Shown here piece after piece: positions 22,466 to 35,300 of a DNA stretch of 64,000 nucleotides. Origin of the DNA: Flabesymbios commensalis (taxonomy: Eukaryota; Annelida; Polychaeta; Terebellida; Flabelligeridae); the NCBI GenBank assembly GCA_964017125.1, contig OZ024914.1, positions 18,649,630 through 18,713,629 on the forward strand, read 5' to 3'. The notes under the pieces are model-generated. The model ran no database searches. It saw only the letters and a program-made list of their open reading frames with translations, and was not told the DNA's origin. A program made the position numbers and the translations under genes. Numbering within the stretch: position 1 is the first letter of the stretch; each line of letters starts with the position of its first letter.

Positions 22466-23513
22466 AATCTAAATTAACCAATAGTCGAAGGATTCCATTT
22501 ACAAAAGTTATAGTAAATTATATTTTTGAGATGACAGCTGGTCACCGTTTTGGATTTATATGTAAATGTTTACTTATATTGTCAAAATAACATGAAAAAT
22601 GTGTTCCTGGACCCCAAATTAGTCGAAAGAGGTATCAGTTGAGATTTTTTGCCAAATAGTTCAATATATATTTTTAAAATAAAGTCGTCTGGCGACCATT
22701 TTGAATTTATATGTCAATGGTCACTTATATCGTCAAAATAACCTGACAAATTAATTCGTGGACTTCAAATTAGTCGAAAAAGAGGTATTAGTTGAGATTT
22801 TTGGAAGAAAAGTTCAATATAATTTTTTAATATGTAACATCTGGCGGCCATTTTGAGAAAATGGTCGTAGCCGAGTTATGCCCCGCTGATCAAATGTCTA
22901 CCCTGTTAATTTTTATCGGGGATTGGTCCCTTTACATGAAGGCATTGACAAATTTAGGGTACATCAAAATGTATACGGGGTTGTGGGACAGGGAATGGAC
23001 TATGGTAGGCTAATTTAGTATCTTGCCCGGGTGAGTTATTATCTCGCCCGGGCGAGCTAGTATCCTATCTCGCCCGGGCAAGTTAGTATCTTGCCCGGGC
23101 GATTTAGTATCTCGCCCGGGCGAGTTAGTAGCCTAACTCGCACGGGAAAGTTAGTATCTTGCCTGGGCAAGTTAGTATCTTGCCCGGGCAAGTTATTATT
23201 TCGCCCGGGCGAGTTAGTAGCCTATCTTGCCCGGGCAAGCTAGTATCTTGCCCGGGCAAGTTAGTATCTTGCCCGGGCGAGTTAGTATCTCGCCCGGGCG
23301 AGTTAGTGGCCTATCTCGCCCGGGCGAGTTAGTATCTTGCCTGGGCGAGTTAGTATCTCGCCCGGGCGAGTTAGTAGCTTGCCCGGGCGAGTTAGTATCT
23401 CGCCCGGGCGAGTTAGTAGCCTATCTCGCCCGGGCAAGCTAGTATCTTGCCCGGGCGAGTTATGAAAATGTGAGAAAAAATAAAACACACCCTGTCCCCA
23501 ATGCGCTTCCGTA
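22466..23513 (-). repeat. Right arm of long inverted repeat
   Basis: Reverse complement of 17466-18765, starting with AGAATCTAAATTAACCAATA and ending with the GCGCTTCCG boundary. The part from 22530 rightwards is repeated again at 25408-26391 by the tandem duplication. Confidence 0.75.
23018..23464. repeat. 21-bp palindromic array in duplication copy 1
   Basis: About 21 units of the CTCGCCCGGGCGAG family, in reverse orientation to 17515-18217. Confidence 0.95.
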
Positions 23514-23686
23514 GGTTTTACACATACCCTAGTCGTATGTCATTTTATATAATAAATAACTGCAGGGTTTAAAAGTTTCAATTAGCATGATTAGGGTTCA
23601 GCGCTTTCCGGAGTGTCTTTTTGGCTACATGGTGTAGAACACCTTGTAGCTATTTTATGTCTGGTTTTGAGACTGAGCAGCTTTAA

Positions 23687-24464
23687 TTATTTTGCACTAC
23701 AATCACAGCTCTGATGGTCACGTCCACGTTCCTCGTTTGAGCTGGCGATAACAGCATTCAGATTATCGTAAACTCTCAACTTAATTTTAGGTGCAGCCTT
23801 CGTCTCACACCAGATATGGCCATTCCACGACCACGCGGAATTAACCCCTTCGTGGAATCGGGCACGGTTCAGAAGTTTTTGATTTAAATCAGTTAAATCT
23901 TCAGTTATTACATACCCGGAGAGCTTTAGCTGACGACGTGCGCTTATTACTCTTTGTGCGTTGTCCCTACTCTGAAATCGTACAATGATGGCTCGTGGCT
24001 TGCCACCACGTGCCCAACCAATGCGATGTGCGGCTTCAATGTCTTTTTCAGTTAATGATTTGATATGTAGTTTCTGCCTGATGATACCAACAACTTCCTT
24101 TTTAACATCTTCGTGTTTCTGCAATTGGTGGCCGTATATGTTCGAACTGGTTTCCGACAGTCTATCTTCACTTTCCTATGTACATTATCCTTTTTTTCTC
24201 GTCTCATCTAACCATTTTCACCGCTGAGAGGTCAGCTTTCACGTTACACTGTCTAAAATCTCATTTTTTTAGGTCGGCTAGAGCTTTTCTGATAGTGGTA
24301 TCAACCGACTCGTTAATTGTAGCTCTCAAATCCGACATCCTGATATTTACGAACACTTCATCGTCCTCAGAAGATTGTCCTTGAAGGAAAGTTCCTGATT
24401 TTTTGCCTGGTTGTTTATCGTCTTCATTATTTTTATTTCAGCCTGACTTTTGCCTGTCTCCCAT
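23687..24464 (-). pseudogene. LINE ORF1-like protein, broken (copy 1)
   Basis: The longest intact part (24124-23687) reads EAAHRIGWARGGKPRAIIVR, then ARRQLKLSGYVITEDLT and VNSAWSWNGHIW. This is the pattern of nucleic-acid-binding ORF1 proteins in many invertebrate LINEs, with an RRM-like core and C-terminal domain. Upstream, from an ATG at 24464, a hydrophilic N-terminal part (DDEVFVNIRMSDLRATINES) is present but separated by a stop near 24440 and later frame changes. No RT lies nearby, so it is a solo relic. Copy 2 is at 26565-27342. Confidence 0.7.
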
Positions 24465-24593
24465 TGTATTGTCGTGGCTGATGATACAATATAATAGTCT
24501 CAGGAAATAGTATTAGAACAGATATCAAAAACATCCAGCCGTGAGTGACACTGCTGATCAGCTCAGTTCAGGTGATTGTCCACTCCAATATCC

Positions 24594-24797
24594 TTAAAGG
24601 TGATCTATCATCCCTTACATAGTATAAATAAATTTGTGACAAATAAATCAAAGTTGCCACAAGATGGGGCACAAGTGTTTCCTTATATGGGGTGATTGGC
24701 TATCATGTGACCTTATGAGAGGGTCACATGATAGCCAATCACCCCATATAAGGACATAATTTTTCATACCATATAAGATGTGACGGATCACATTTAA
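24594..24797. mobile_element. TTAA hairpin MITE (copy 1)
   Basis: Begins TTAAAGGTGATCTATCATCC and ends GATGTGACGGATCACATTTAA. The inner arms CCTTATATGGGGTGATTGGC and complement pair almost perfectly around TTATGA. A related element lies at 34968-35194. Confidence 0.85.
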
Positions 24798-24989
24798 AAC
24801 ATTATAATATATGAAATATCCTGGGGCAAGAAAATGTACGTCCGCTCCCTCTCAATGCCGAAGCCTATCCTTGCACACTGTCAATCATAACAATGAGGCA
24901 CAGTGAAGAAAGTTACTTCTTTGAATTCTGAACACAAAGTCCACCTGCTGTGAACTCGTTATCAACTGGGTATTTAATTATAAATTAAT

Positions 24990-25140
24990 TACCTTATTTT
25001 TCAGAGTGGGAACCGTCCTTAGACGTCAGAATATGACGTCTAATGACCGTACATCCACAACATAGGCATTCAAATGAAGCGGAAAGCACCGGGTGATATA
25101 TTTATGATGATTTCAAATTCAAATTGGTCTCCATGGTTTA
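24990..25140 (-). repeat. GACGTCAGAAT interspersed repeat
   Basis: Carries the palindromic GACGTCAGAATATGACGTC core and the GAAGCGGAAAGC...TTTATGATGATTT arm of a family also present at about 37425, 51661, 55264, 61125 and 62924. The duplicated block carries a second copy at about 27868-28018. Confidence 0.6.
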
Positions 25141-25895
25141 TACAAAAATATGCTTCAAGGGTCTTGATTTGGTTATTTCCCCACTGAAATGACATATAAT
25201 GAATAATTGAATGGCTTAGGTAAAGTGATACATGTCCACATCTTCTCATTTTTCTATAGAAGGCATATAGAGATAATATCAATAAACGGATACAGAGAAT
25301 ACATAATTTTATATCAATTTTGTTAAAACTTGAAGGTCAATAACTAGAAGCATATGAGAAAATGTACATTGGAATTTATTATTCATTAGCAGGTATATAA
25401 TTATTCAGATGACAGCTGGTCACCGTTTTGGATTTATATGTAAATGTTTACTTATATTGTCAAAATAACATGAAAAATGTGTTCCTGGACCCCAAATTAG
25501 TCGAAAGAGGTATCAGTTGAGATTTTTTGCCAAATAGTTCAATATATATTTTTAAAATAAAGTCGTCTGGCGACCATTTTGAATTTATATGTCAATGGTC
25601 ACTTATATCGTCAAAATAACCTGACAAATTAATTCGTGGACTTCAAATTAGTCGAAAAAGAGGTATTAGTTGAGATTTTTGGAAGAAAAGTTCAATATAA
25701 TTTTTTAATATGTAACATCTGGCGGCCATTTTGAGAAAATGGTCGTAGCCGAGTTATGCCCCGCTGATCAAATGTCTACCCTGTTAATTTTTATCGGGGA
25801 TTGGTCCCTTTACATGAAGGCATTGACAAATTTAGGGTACATCAAAATGTATACGGGGTTGTGGGACAGGGAATGGACTATGGTAGGCTAATTTA

Positions 25896-26342
25896 GTATC
25901 TTGCCCGGGTGAGTTATTATCTCGCCCGGGCGAGCTAGTATCCTATCTCGCCCGGGCAAGTTAGTATCTTGCCCGGGCGATTTAGTATCTCGCCCGGGCG
26001 AGTTAGTAGCCTAACTCGCACGGGAAAGTTAGTATCTTGCCTGGGCAAGTTAGTATCTTGCCCGGGCAAGTTATTATTTCGCCCGGGCGAGTTAGTAGCC
26101 TATCTTGCCCGGGCAAGCTAGTATCTTGCCCGGGCAAGTTAGTATCTTGCCCGGGCGAGTTAGTATCTCGCCCGGGCGAGTTAGTGGCCTATCTCGCCCG
26201 GGCGAGTTAGTATCTTGCCTGGGCGAGTTAGTATCTCGCCCGGGCGAGTTAGTAGCTTGCCCGGGCGAGTTAGTATCTCGCCCGGGCGAGTTAGTAGCCT
26301 ATCTCGCCCGGGCAAGTTAGTATCTTGCCCGGGCGAGTTATG
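25896..26342. repeat. 21-bp palindromic array in duplication copy 2
   Basis: Same array as 23018-23464, with one visible difference (GCAAGTTAG for GCAAGCTAG near 26315). Confidence 0.95.
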
Positions 26343-26564
26343 AAAATGTGAGAAAAAATAAAACACACCCTGTCCCCAATGCGCTTCCGTAGGTTTTACA
26401 CATACCCTAGTCGTATGTCATTTTATATAATAAATAACTGCAGGGTTTAAAAGTTTCAATTAGCATGATTAGGGTTCTGCGCTTTCCGGAGTGTCTTTTT
26501 GGCTACATGGTGTAGAACACCTTGTAGCTATTTTATGTCTGGTTTTGAGACTGAGCAGCTTTAA

Positions 26565-27342
26565 TTATTTTGCACTACAATCACAGCTCTGATGGTCACG
26601 TCCACGTTCCTCGTTTGAGCTGGCGATAACAGCATTCAGATTATCGTAAACTCTCAACTTAATTTTAGGTGCAGCCTTCGTCTCACACCAGATATGGCCA
26701 TTCCACGACCACGCGGAATTAACCCCTTCGTGGAATCGGGCACGGTTCAGAAGTTTTTGATTTAAATCAGTTAAATCTTCAGTTATTACATACCCGGAGA
26801 GCTTTAGCTGACGACGTGCGCTTATTACTCTTTGTGCGTTGTCCCTACTCTGAAATCGTACAATGATGGCTCGTGGCTTGCCACCACGTGCCCAACCAAT
26901 GCGATGTGCGGCTTCAATGTCTTTTTCAGTTAATGATTTGATATGTAGTTTCTGCCTGATGATACCAACAACTTCCTTTTTAACATCTTCGTGTTTCTGC
27001 AATTGGTGGCCGTATATGTTCGAACTGGTTTCCGACAGTCTATCTTCACTTTCCTATGTACATTATCCTTTTTTTCTCGTCTCATCTAACCATTTTCACC
27101 GCTGAGAGGTCAGCTTTCACGTTACACTGTCTAAAATCTCATTTTTTTAGGTCGGCTAGAGCTTTTCTGATAGTGGTATCAACCGACTCGTTAATTGTAG
27201 CTCTCAAATCCGACATCCTGATATTTACGAACACTTCATCGTCCTCAGAAGATTGTCCTTGAAGGAAAGTTCCTGATTTTTTGCCTGGTTGTTTATCGTC
27301 TTCATTATTTTTATTTCAGCCTGACTTTTGCCTGTCTCCCAT
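26565..27342 (-). pseudogene. LINE ORF1-like protein, broken (copy 2)
   Basis: Identical in translation to the copy at 23687-24464, including the stop and frame changes in its N-terminal part. The gene was therefore already dead when the block duplicated. Confidence 0.7.
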
Positions 27343-27471
27343 TGTATTGTCGTGGCTGATGATACAATATAATAGTCTCAGGAAATAGTATTAGAACAGA
27401 TATCAAAAACATCTAGCCGTGAGTGACACTGCTGATCAGCTCAGTTCAGGTGATTGTCCACTCCAATATCC

Positions 27472-27675
27472 TTAAAGGTGATCTATCATCCCTTACATAG
27501 TATAAATAAATTTGTGACAAATAAATCAAAGTTGCCACAAGATGGGGCACAAGTGTTTCCTTATATGGGGTGATTGGCTATCATGTGACCTTATGAGAGG
27601 GTCACATGATAGCCAATCACCCCATATAAGGACATAATTTTTCATACCATATAAGATGTGACGGATCACATTTAA
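27472..27675. mobile_element. TTAA hairpin MITE (copy 2)
   Basis: Duplicate of 24594-24797 produced by the block duplication, not a separate insertion. Confidence 0.85.
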
Positions 27676-28285
27676 AACATTATAATATATGAAATATCCT
27701 GGGGCAAGAAAATGTACGTCCGCTCCCTCTCAATGCCGAAGCCTATCCTTGCACACTGTCAATCATAACAATGAGGCACAGTGAAGAAAGTTACTTCTTT
27801 GAATTCTGAACACAAAGTCCACCTGCTGTGAACTCGTTATCAACTGGGTATTTAATTATAAATTAATTACCTTATTTTTCAGAGTGGGAACCGTCCTTAG
27901 ACGTCAGAATATGACGTCTAATGACCGTACATCCACAACATAGGCATTGAAATGAAGCGGAAAGCACCGGGTGATATATTTATGATGATTTCAAATTCAA
28001 ATTGGTCTCCATGGTTTATACAAAAATATGCTTCAAGGGTCTTGATTTGGTTATTTCCCCACTGAAATGACATATAATGAATAATTGAATGGCTTAGGTA
28101 AAGTGATACATGTCCACATCTTCTCATTTTTCTATAGAAGGCATATAGAGATAATATCAATAAACGGATACAGAGAATACATAATTTTATATCAATTTTG
28201 TTAAAACTTGAAGGTCAATAACTAGAAGCATATGAGAAAATGTACATTGGAATTTATTATTCATTAGCAGGTATATAATTATTCA

Positions 28286-29376
28286 TTTCGTAGAACCTCT
28301 TTGTGCATTTGTTTATTTTTATTCCCTGAAAAAACTGTTAAAATTTAGAAGTAGGAATTTATTTATAAAGGTCACAAAATAGTATACAGACTGCCAAGTG
28401 TTCTGTGCTGCAGTAAAATGTTGGTAATGATTGGCATAGCATAGACTGGTCCATATGAGGGTTGTTTTATAACATGTCAGCTGCCATTTTCCGTACGCCT
28501 AAGAGGTAAACTGATCCAAGTCATGATGTCCCTATATAAACCGATGGACTTGGATCACATTACCATTGAACAGAAGTATACATTTTGACAGTGAAAAAAT
28601 ATAAATTATGTTGATTAATGAGACGAATGGCTTAGATATTATTATAGTATAATATTTCTTGTGTATTTTTTACTTTTCCAAAATGGTATAAGCAGCAGCT
28701 TGGACCGCTTTACTTGAGCCATTCATTCATAGAGGCTTACACTTACGCTGGAACGTATCGTGATGGCACAGTACACCATTCACATGGTTATGATACCACT
28801 TTCTCAGCAATCCAAGGAGAGTAGGCATGACCGTATGACTGCTGATTGGGACACTGGTGCTCGACCCAGTAAGTTGATGTCTCACATCACTTTCACAATG
28901 AATTCCCCTAGACTGAACTTCCCTATACTTTTAACGCTTCCTTGACAAGCTTCTTTAATCATGGTTTTAAATCTGAAGAGAATCATAAAATTAGTCAACA
29001 GTTACGAAGCTTCAAAGGCCTAAGTTCGACTGGAAAAAGATAGATACTGGGAAAAACAACTTTAAAGTTGAGCAAAAGAAACATCACAAACAATTTATTA
29101 ACTCAATTTGAGGTATTTTAGAAATATTTGTTTTTGTTATTTCTCTCAGTGATAAAATATATAGATTGATGTGTGAATCATGCAAAATATTGAAAAAATC
29201 TAGTAACTGCCTAGTTTTCTTCAACTTTATGGTGCTCAGATGGATTTATAGCTATTTAAAATGCGACTTTCTCTTGATTTTTATATGGACGGTATCGCAT
29301 CACAATATCACGCTCCCCAGTGGTGAACACACTTTAATAATTATAGTTTTATTTCGCGGGATGTATTGCTTGTATT
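28286..29376. other. Region downstream of the transporter gene
   Basis: Probably includes the 3' UTR of the minus-strand transporter in its right part. No coding homology was seen. Confidence 0.4.
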
Positions 29377-32300
29377 TTATTTTGTATCAAGAACTAGCAT
29401 ATGATTTGGCACATTGTTCCTTTGTTTGTATATATAAATAAGGGCTGCCACAACGTAAGCACCCAGACCGATGAAGGTAAATATGCCACAGGCAATGAAT
29501 GTGTAGGTATAGTTCCCAGTAACTTCTGCTATGTAACCTGTAATTAAAAAAAAAACAGTTGTTAGGCCATGTGACCAGCTGGTTGTGAACATTGTGGAGA
29601 ATTATAATTATGTTATTTCACCAAAGAAAATTATCTAGGTGTGTGTTGCGGTAGACTACATGTGCAAGGTTTTCAAAAATAAATTAAATGATTGAAATGA
29701 CAGGACACAGCACATACATAATTTGTCATTTTCAAAATAGATTACATTCCTCACCCATGAGAGGATACCCAGCAAGAATAGCCAAGGCTAATGCAGCCAT
29801 ATTACAACTCAATGGTAGATGTAAATCTTCTGTCCCCAAAGCATCCACCATAAGAACCGGCGACAGCGTACTGTTTGCAGCTAAAACAAAACGATGTAGG
29901 TGGGTATTAAGGTAGGTAGGTAGGTCAGGTAGGTATATTGTGTAGGTAGGTAGGTAGGTAGGTAGGTAGGTAAATGAAATGAAATGAATCGGGCTTTAGG
30001 CTACATTTGTGCACATATAGGCTAAACTGGGCCAGGAGAACCTCTCCTGGCCCAGTTTGAGATGATTGAGATGTTTGAGATGATTGAGATGACACTGTCC
30101 TCCAGACACAGGTTTCGAAATTCGAGCACTGACGGTCTGAGGCCGAGCACGCTACCTCTCGGTCACAGAGGCTCCCCACAATACTGACTTTCACACATGG
30201 ATGGGGAAGAAACATTTTTTGTTTCTTTGAAACCGGCGACACCGGGAACCGAGCCCCGAACTCTGGCGTGAAAGGCAGCGGTGCTAATCACTACCTTAGG
30301 GCCCCCGCCCAGGTTGGTAGGTGGTTAGGTGGGTGGTTAGGTGGGTATGTTTGGTTAGGTGGGTGGGTGGGTAGATATATACTATTTAGAGCCTGAGTTT
30401 TTGATATTGTAGGCACCATTGACCTGGGTTACGCGGATGGTTAGCTACATGTAGAGGTAGTATTTTTTACACCACCCAGGCAGCTTATATTAGCGATGTT
30501 TTATAATAACATCGACTCTACAACCACCATGGTCGAGATTCACTCTCTCTAAATCTCCATGCCCATTCACTCCACGCTCACGTCATCAGATTTTCACATC
30601 CTCATTCTTCATTGAAGTGATGTTAATTAATACTAGGTATTAAAAGATCGGGGGAGGGGAGAAGAACTAATAAAATATGTTGAAAACCTGCCAGATAGCC
30701 TCCCACTTTCCGTAATGGAGTAATGTTTTTTTATGAATCGCCATTTGCTGGCATTTGTGTCGGGTTAATGAAAAAGCTTATCGCTCTTAAAAATCGTGTT
30801 AATGTTTTATTGTCAAAACTGAAAACTAACACCTTCTTTGGACTGCGCGGATCTCACAACTTATGACTTCACGCACAACATTAACGATCATTATTGAATC
30901 TGGATTAACAGTGAAACGGCATCGGGGAAATGTTACATGTTTGTTGGATTTGTACATGAACTGAATTAGATTTCGACAGGGTGCACAATGGATGAGTCAA
31001 TAAAAGACGCTGGTCAAGAGAGGTCGCGGTGATGGATAGTAATTCTAATGCTGCACTTTCATGATGTAGCGTTGGCCCCTATGTTTCTAAAACTTTTAAA
31101 AATTGGCTAATGCTACGACAAATTTGCTGTTAATATGACTAATACACATTGGACAACATTTTTTTCTTTTGTACATTTACAAATATTCGAAATATTAATG
31201 TAAGCATATATATCATCTGTACATGTAGTTCTCAAATTTCTTCTGTGAAACTCAATATGATTTTACTTTTCATTGGAAATCCTTTCTCTAAAAATGTGGT
31301 AATTCAAAACGTGTGTGATATATTGATTATATATTAAATTATTATTGACCGTTTGATTTAAAAAAATAATGTTTGACTTAGGAGTGATTTAGCTTTTTGT
31401 TTGTCATGCATTAGCTACGATTGAATCTGCTGAAAAAAATAACCACAGATATAAAACTTTAATTATCTCATTTTGACCCAAGATGTAGATACGGCATTTT
31501 GCCTTATACATATTGTATTATTGTTGAATAAGTGTTGCATTGCCACAATAAATGTATACCACTCGAATTGTATACACAGACATTTTGTCTATGGTGGATG
31601 CATTATCATATGTTGTCTTTACTTTGATTGTGTTATATAACAGTCTCAGTAAACACAAACCATTTGTATAACATTTGTACAACGCCGGCCCAACGTCTTC
31701 GACCTTGATTCAACATTGTGCAAATGTTATACAAATATGTCGTGTTACTGGGGTCATATCTATAACTCACCACTTAGTATGCCAAGCAATATTGCATATG
31801 GCACTAGGAGCGAAAAAGTCGTCATGTATTGCGCCAGGCAGGTGGTGATTGCAGTTATGAGATTGACAAAGAAGAGGAGTAAAGCCCGGGTCAGCAGACT
31901 ATGTGATCCAATGTAGCCGATGATAATACGACCTGGGATGCCTGCTACTCCTGAGATAAGAATCAGCCAGGACGCTTGGTCAGATGTTAATCCATTATCA
32001 AGCCTTGCTAGACTTGGCAGGTAGTACGCTGTTGTAAACGGTCCGCTAGCAAGCAGGATAGTAATTACTAAAGAAAGGTAGAATAGTGAATTTGATAGGA
32101 AGGCTAGATTAACAGTCCGTTGAACAGAACCGTTTTCCTCACACGGCTTTGACACGGTTGTACTCCTCTTATGCAGATTGCTAGTTATTGTACCGTAATC
32201 AGTATCACCGTCTATGGAGATCTGTTGTGAATCAGAATCTGTGTCTCTTAAGAATAGGACAGCTGGTATACTGATACCGACAAATCCAAGTTCATATAAC

Positions 32301-35300
32301 AAACCTTTCTGCCAACCCACTGTGTTTATAGCACCAGCTCTTATTGCACTAATTACAATCATTCCAATTCCTCCACCAGCTAGCGATATGCCTGTGGCCA
32401 GAGCTCTGCTCTTCTCAAAACTTTGCTGAATTCGAACAGTACTTGCCAAGTACTGCATCCCAGTACCCGTACCTGTAAATATAAGGTATATAATTTAAAT
32501 TATAGATGGCTGTATTGATATTTATAATTATATTTCAATTGAACAGAAGCAAAATTATTTTAATTGGACAGTCAATAATTACTACTTCAAGTTTATAATC
32601 CTGCTGACCAAATTTAAATAATACCGGAATGACGGGCCATGATAGACTATGTTTGTCAGGTGGGTCGGTCAGGACAAGAGTATAATGGTGGATCTCTACA
32701 TAGAGGCTGTATCGACGACGTGGTTACTATTGAGCGTATGTGCACTATAAAGAACCCTTGAAGTCATTCGAAATAAGAGTAGGGCATAGTCTCGGCTTCG
32801 GGCTTCCTTCTGTCGCTATATTGCCTGTTTGTCTACATGTAGGTGTGTTCATCTCGTCACACACTACACTTCCACACGTAGGAGACTGAACACTAAGAAT
32901 GAGTGTAGTCACACACCACCAGATACTCGTCTAAATAGCAGGCCCCGTGATGCCAGCAAACAGGAGACATTGAACAAATGTTGCTTGAAGGTTAGGCCAG
33001 CGTCGGTGATCATAGACAGAGTATTTATGTCGGCTTTCATAAAACAATGAATTCCTACATCACAAGAAGGATATAACTTTACATCTCTGAAAGCTAAACC
33101 TCACCGAAGCTAGCTTTTTCCAATATAAACTAGAAAAGGAGTTCCAGAACTCCATGGCCCGGCTTTAGTCTGTTTGAGTGCTTTAGAAAAAAAATTGGCC
33201 CAATACCACCACCGCTGATAAGTCAGTGTACGAGTCTATACGATGTACCTGGTACATGTCACAATTTAGGCATACACACTCAAAACCGATTCAATTTTGG
33301 GCCAGCGTCGCAGCCCATTGCAGCTCAATGCCGGTTAATCGTATTCGACGCTGGCCCAATGTTATTGTCTTTTTTCTGTCAATAAAATATCTGTCTGTCT
33401 GATGCCTCTGGTGATGTTATTTAATGATAGATATAATTTTTAGATTGTGGCATATGGATTATATAATTATATCTCTTCAAACATAATCGAACCATAACAT
33501 GATATCTCATTTTTGTCAACCAACTTTCTAAGCCCATATTAATTATAATTAAACGAGTCCAATATGCAGCTTGTTTTTTCCGTAATATTATAACAATACA
33601 TTAGTCTGAACACAGCAAGAAAACTTGCAGTTGAATGAAAAACGGTCATTATTTTCTTTTAATGACATGTATCAAAATGATAACACTCATGACAGATACA
33701 GAGTAAAGTAAAACATATGCATTCACTGATAATGTTCATTGTAAGGATAAATAATAACAATACAAGAGTAGCTTAACTATAACTGTGACAATTTCACGTA
33801 AGCATTACTAACTGTATCACCAGTGGGAAAAGGGGGGAACGGTTAAAACGCCCCACCTGTACAATACAGAGGACATAAAATCACCCCAAAAATGGAGATT
33901 TACACGGGGTGAGGAGGTGGGTTAATAAAAAAAATCAGTTTGAAAACACTCACATGAGTGAACAAAATTTTTGACCTGTCGATCCGATCAAGTTTGAGCA
34001 CAAAAGAGGTCGAATGTATGTCAACCGCACCTGACCTCTAGTTACTACTGCGACACACCTCATGTAACGGGCGACATCTGGTGACTGCTCAGCCACCCAC
34101 ATATCAATATGAGAAGAGCTGAGCGCATTAGCATTTTAATAAAACAAATAACAACAAGTTTTTGACAAAAAATCATTTATGCTATTCCATTAATTTGCAT
34201 TTTTGTCAACCAACTTTCCAAACCCATTATTAATTATAATTAAACGAGTCCAATATGCAGCTTGTTTTTTCTGTGATATTATAACAACACAAGGGTCTGA
34301 GCACAGCAAGACAACTCGCAGTTGAATGGAAAATGGTCATTATTTTCTTTTAATGACATGTATCAAAATGATAGCACTCATGACAGATACAGAGTAAAGT
34401 AAAATATATGCATTCACTTATAATGTTCATTGTAATGATTAATACTACTACTACTATATTAACTATAACTGTGACAATTTTACGTAATCATTACTAACTG
34501 TATAGCCAGTGGGAAAAAAGAGGGAACGGTTAAAAAAGCCACATAGTAAGGTCAACACTTTACTACCCCCCCCCCCCCCAATTAAACATGATATCTCATT
34601 CTTGAAAACTTTTCAGGAGAGTAGAGTACAAAATATATAATTGGCTACTCCTGATGTCCAAGTAAAAAGATAAAAATAAAATTCAGGTGAACACCATATA
34701 CCACAAGGAAATAAATTATTAAGTTTGCTAACGGTTACTATTGTCAGTGCTATCGAAATACTAAAGTTACTGTTTCTGTTTTCGCCACTTACCTACTAAG
34801 AAACCGTATGTAAAGTATATTAAATATACATTTGTACAAAATGCTGTACTGATTAATCCAGTAGCTGTGAGAAATAATCCAATAAATACGATTGTAGTCC
34901 ATCTGATGTATCTCTTAAACGGAATCACGCATACACCTGTAAGAACAACATTGGTAACCAATTGTCATTAAAGGTGATCTATCACCCCTTATATGGTATG
35001 AATAATTATGTACTTATATGGGGTGACTGGCCATCATGTGACCCTCACAGAGGGTCACATGATAGCCAATCACCGGGTCACATGATAGCCGATCACTCTA
35101 TATAAAGAAAAATATGTGCCCCATCTTGTGGCAACTTTGATTTATTTGTCACAAAATTATTCATACTATATAACGGGTGATAGATTGCCTTTAAGTAAAA
35201 CACATCGAAATAACAATAAATCAATAATAAATGTATTTTGTCACAATTTAAGAAGATCCGCGCTTTCATTTTAATTGGATAGTTGATAAAATAAAGTTAT

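Larger units (their letters stand above)
22530..25407 (+). repeat. 2,878-bp tandem duplication, copy 1
   Basis: This block is repeated immediately downstream at 25408-28285 with only a handful of single-base differences, for example in GGGTTCAGCGC versus GGGTTCTGCGC. It contains a CCCGGG array, an ORF1-like pseudogene and a TTAA hairpin MITE. Such identity means a very recent duplication or an assembly artefact. Confidence 0.95.
25408..28285 (+). repeat. 2,878-bp tandem duplication, copy 2
   Basis: Offset by exactly 2,878 bases from copy 1 throughout. The junction at 25407/25408 joins ATTATTCA to GATGACAGC, whereas after copy 2 ATTATTCA continues into TTTCG. No microhomology longer than a base was seen at the junction. 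Confidence 0.95.
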
